Source: an uncultured Clostridia bacterium (lineage in GTDB: Bacteria > Bacillota > Clostridia > UBA1381). Taken from it: DNA of 5,937 nucleotides. The notes below the pieces were generated by a model that was not told the DNA's origin, searched no databases, and was given only the letters and a program-made list of their open reading frames with translations. A program made the position numbers and the translations under genes. Each line of letters opens with the position of its first letter. Within the stretch, counting starts at the first letter, position 1. The stretch covers positions 1-5,937 of the forward strand of contig CAJUFV010000085.1 of assembly GCA_910585795.1 (NCBI GenBank). Direction: 5' to 3'. This document shows, one piece after another, positions 5,844-5,937 of this stretch.

Positions 5844-5850
5844 GGGGAGG
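5844..5850 (+). promoter_or_regulatory. Ribosome binding site of the cvpA-like gene
   Basis: GGGGAGG lies 6 nt before the ATG at 5857, in the 17-bp gap after the DUF5711-like gene. Confidence 0.75.
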
Positions 5851-5856
5851 TATAAT

Positions 5857-5937
5857 ATGAATATAATTCCCGATTTAATTCTGGCAGCAGTAACTTTTAT
5901 AGCATTTATAATCGGCTACAAAAAAGGATTTGTCAAA
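5857..5937 (+). CDS. CvpA family membrane protein, N-terminal fragment (runs off the window)
   Basis: Only the first 27 codons are present and the frame is open to the window edge. The residues form one hydrophobic helix (about 4-20, IPDLILAAVTFIAFIIG) followed directly by GYKKGFVK (20-27). The CvpA family opens in just this way, with a short N terminus, a first membrane helix and a GYxxGF sequence. E. coli CvpA is a four-helix inner-membrane protein needed for colicin V production; in Firmicutes its relatives have no settled role. The start has a strong SD and follows the DUF5711-like stop by 17 bp, so the two are very likely co-transcribed. The identification rests on the N terminus alone. 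Confidence 0.7.
   Translation, partial: MNIIPDLILAAVTFIAFIIGYKKGFVK

Noticed and set aside
5851..5856. TATAAT just before the cvpA-like ATG as a -10 element
   Set aside because: There is no -35-like hexamer at 16-18 nt upstream (the region reads ATAACA), and the start codon would immediately follow; it is the A/T spacer of the SD.

Overview
The window reads as a piece of chromosome from a low-GC, Gram-positive bacterium, most likely a member of the Clostridia. That is an inference from the AT-rich codon choice, strong Shine-Dalgarno sites on most genes, tight co-directional packing, the group II ECF module ecfA1-ecfA2-ecfT followed by truA, and a DUF5711-type protein next to a CvpA-type protein. 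All seven genes lie on the + strand and there is almost no non-coding DNA. I see no tRNA, rRNA, CRISPR array, insertion sequence or phage gene.

Layout: (1) 1-86 is a short upstream region with a good sigma-A-type promoter (-35 TTGACG, extended -10 TGATAGAAT). (2) 87-953 encodes a COG1092-type SAM-dependent methyltransferase without a PUA domain. (3) 982-3509 holds the shared energizing module of an energy-coupling factor (ECF) vitamin/metal transporter: ATPases EcfA1 and EcfA2 and membrane scaffold EcfT. They are joined by two identical 8-nt ATGCTTAA stop/start overlaps. (4) 3510-3617 is the only real intergenic gap after the first gene. It carries a second strong promoter (TTGAAA, 17-nt spacer, TGTTATAAT), a small hairpin and an 11-codon mini-ORF, and no Shine-Dalgarno site next to the following start. 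(5) 3618-4349 is truA, tRNA pseudouridine synthase A. (6) 4349-5839 is a membrane-anchored DUF5711-like protein with a long acidic N-terminal region, one glycine-zipper membrane helix and a beta-propeller-like C-terminal domain; its start overlaps the truA stop (TGATG). (7) 5857 to the window edge is the start of a CvpA-family membrane protein.

How they fit together: EcfA1/EcfA2 hydrolyse ATP and drive EcfT, which couples to interchangeable substrate-binding S components encoded elsewhere, as none is present here. The linkage of ecfA1-A2-T to truA is an old Firmicutes arrangement, normally embedded in the ribosomal-protein cluster (rpoA-rplQ upstream, rplM-rpsI downstream). Here both flanks are replaced, by the methyltransferase upstream and DUF5711-cvpA downstream. 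The two promoters suggest two transcription units, methyltransferase-ecfA1-A2-T and truA-DUF5711-cvpA, with possible read-through because I see no intrinsic terminator between them.

The window is mostly housekeeping. I see no convincing evidence of a previously undescribed defence or mobile system. The features most worth a second look are the SD-less truA leader, the DUF5711/CvpA envelope pair and the relocated ECF module.
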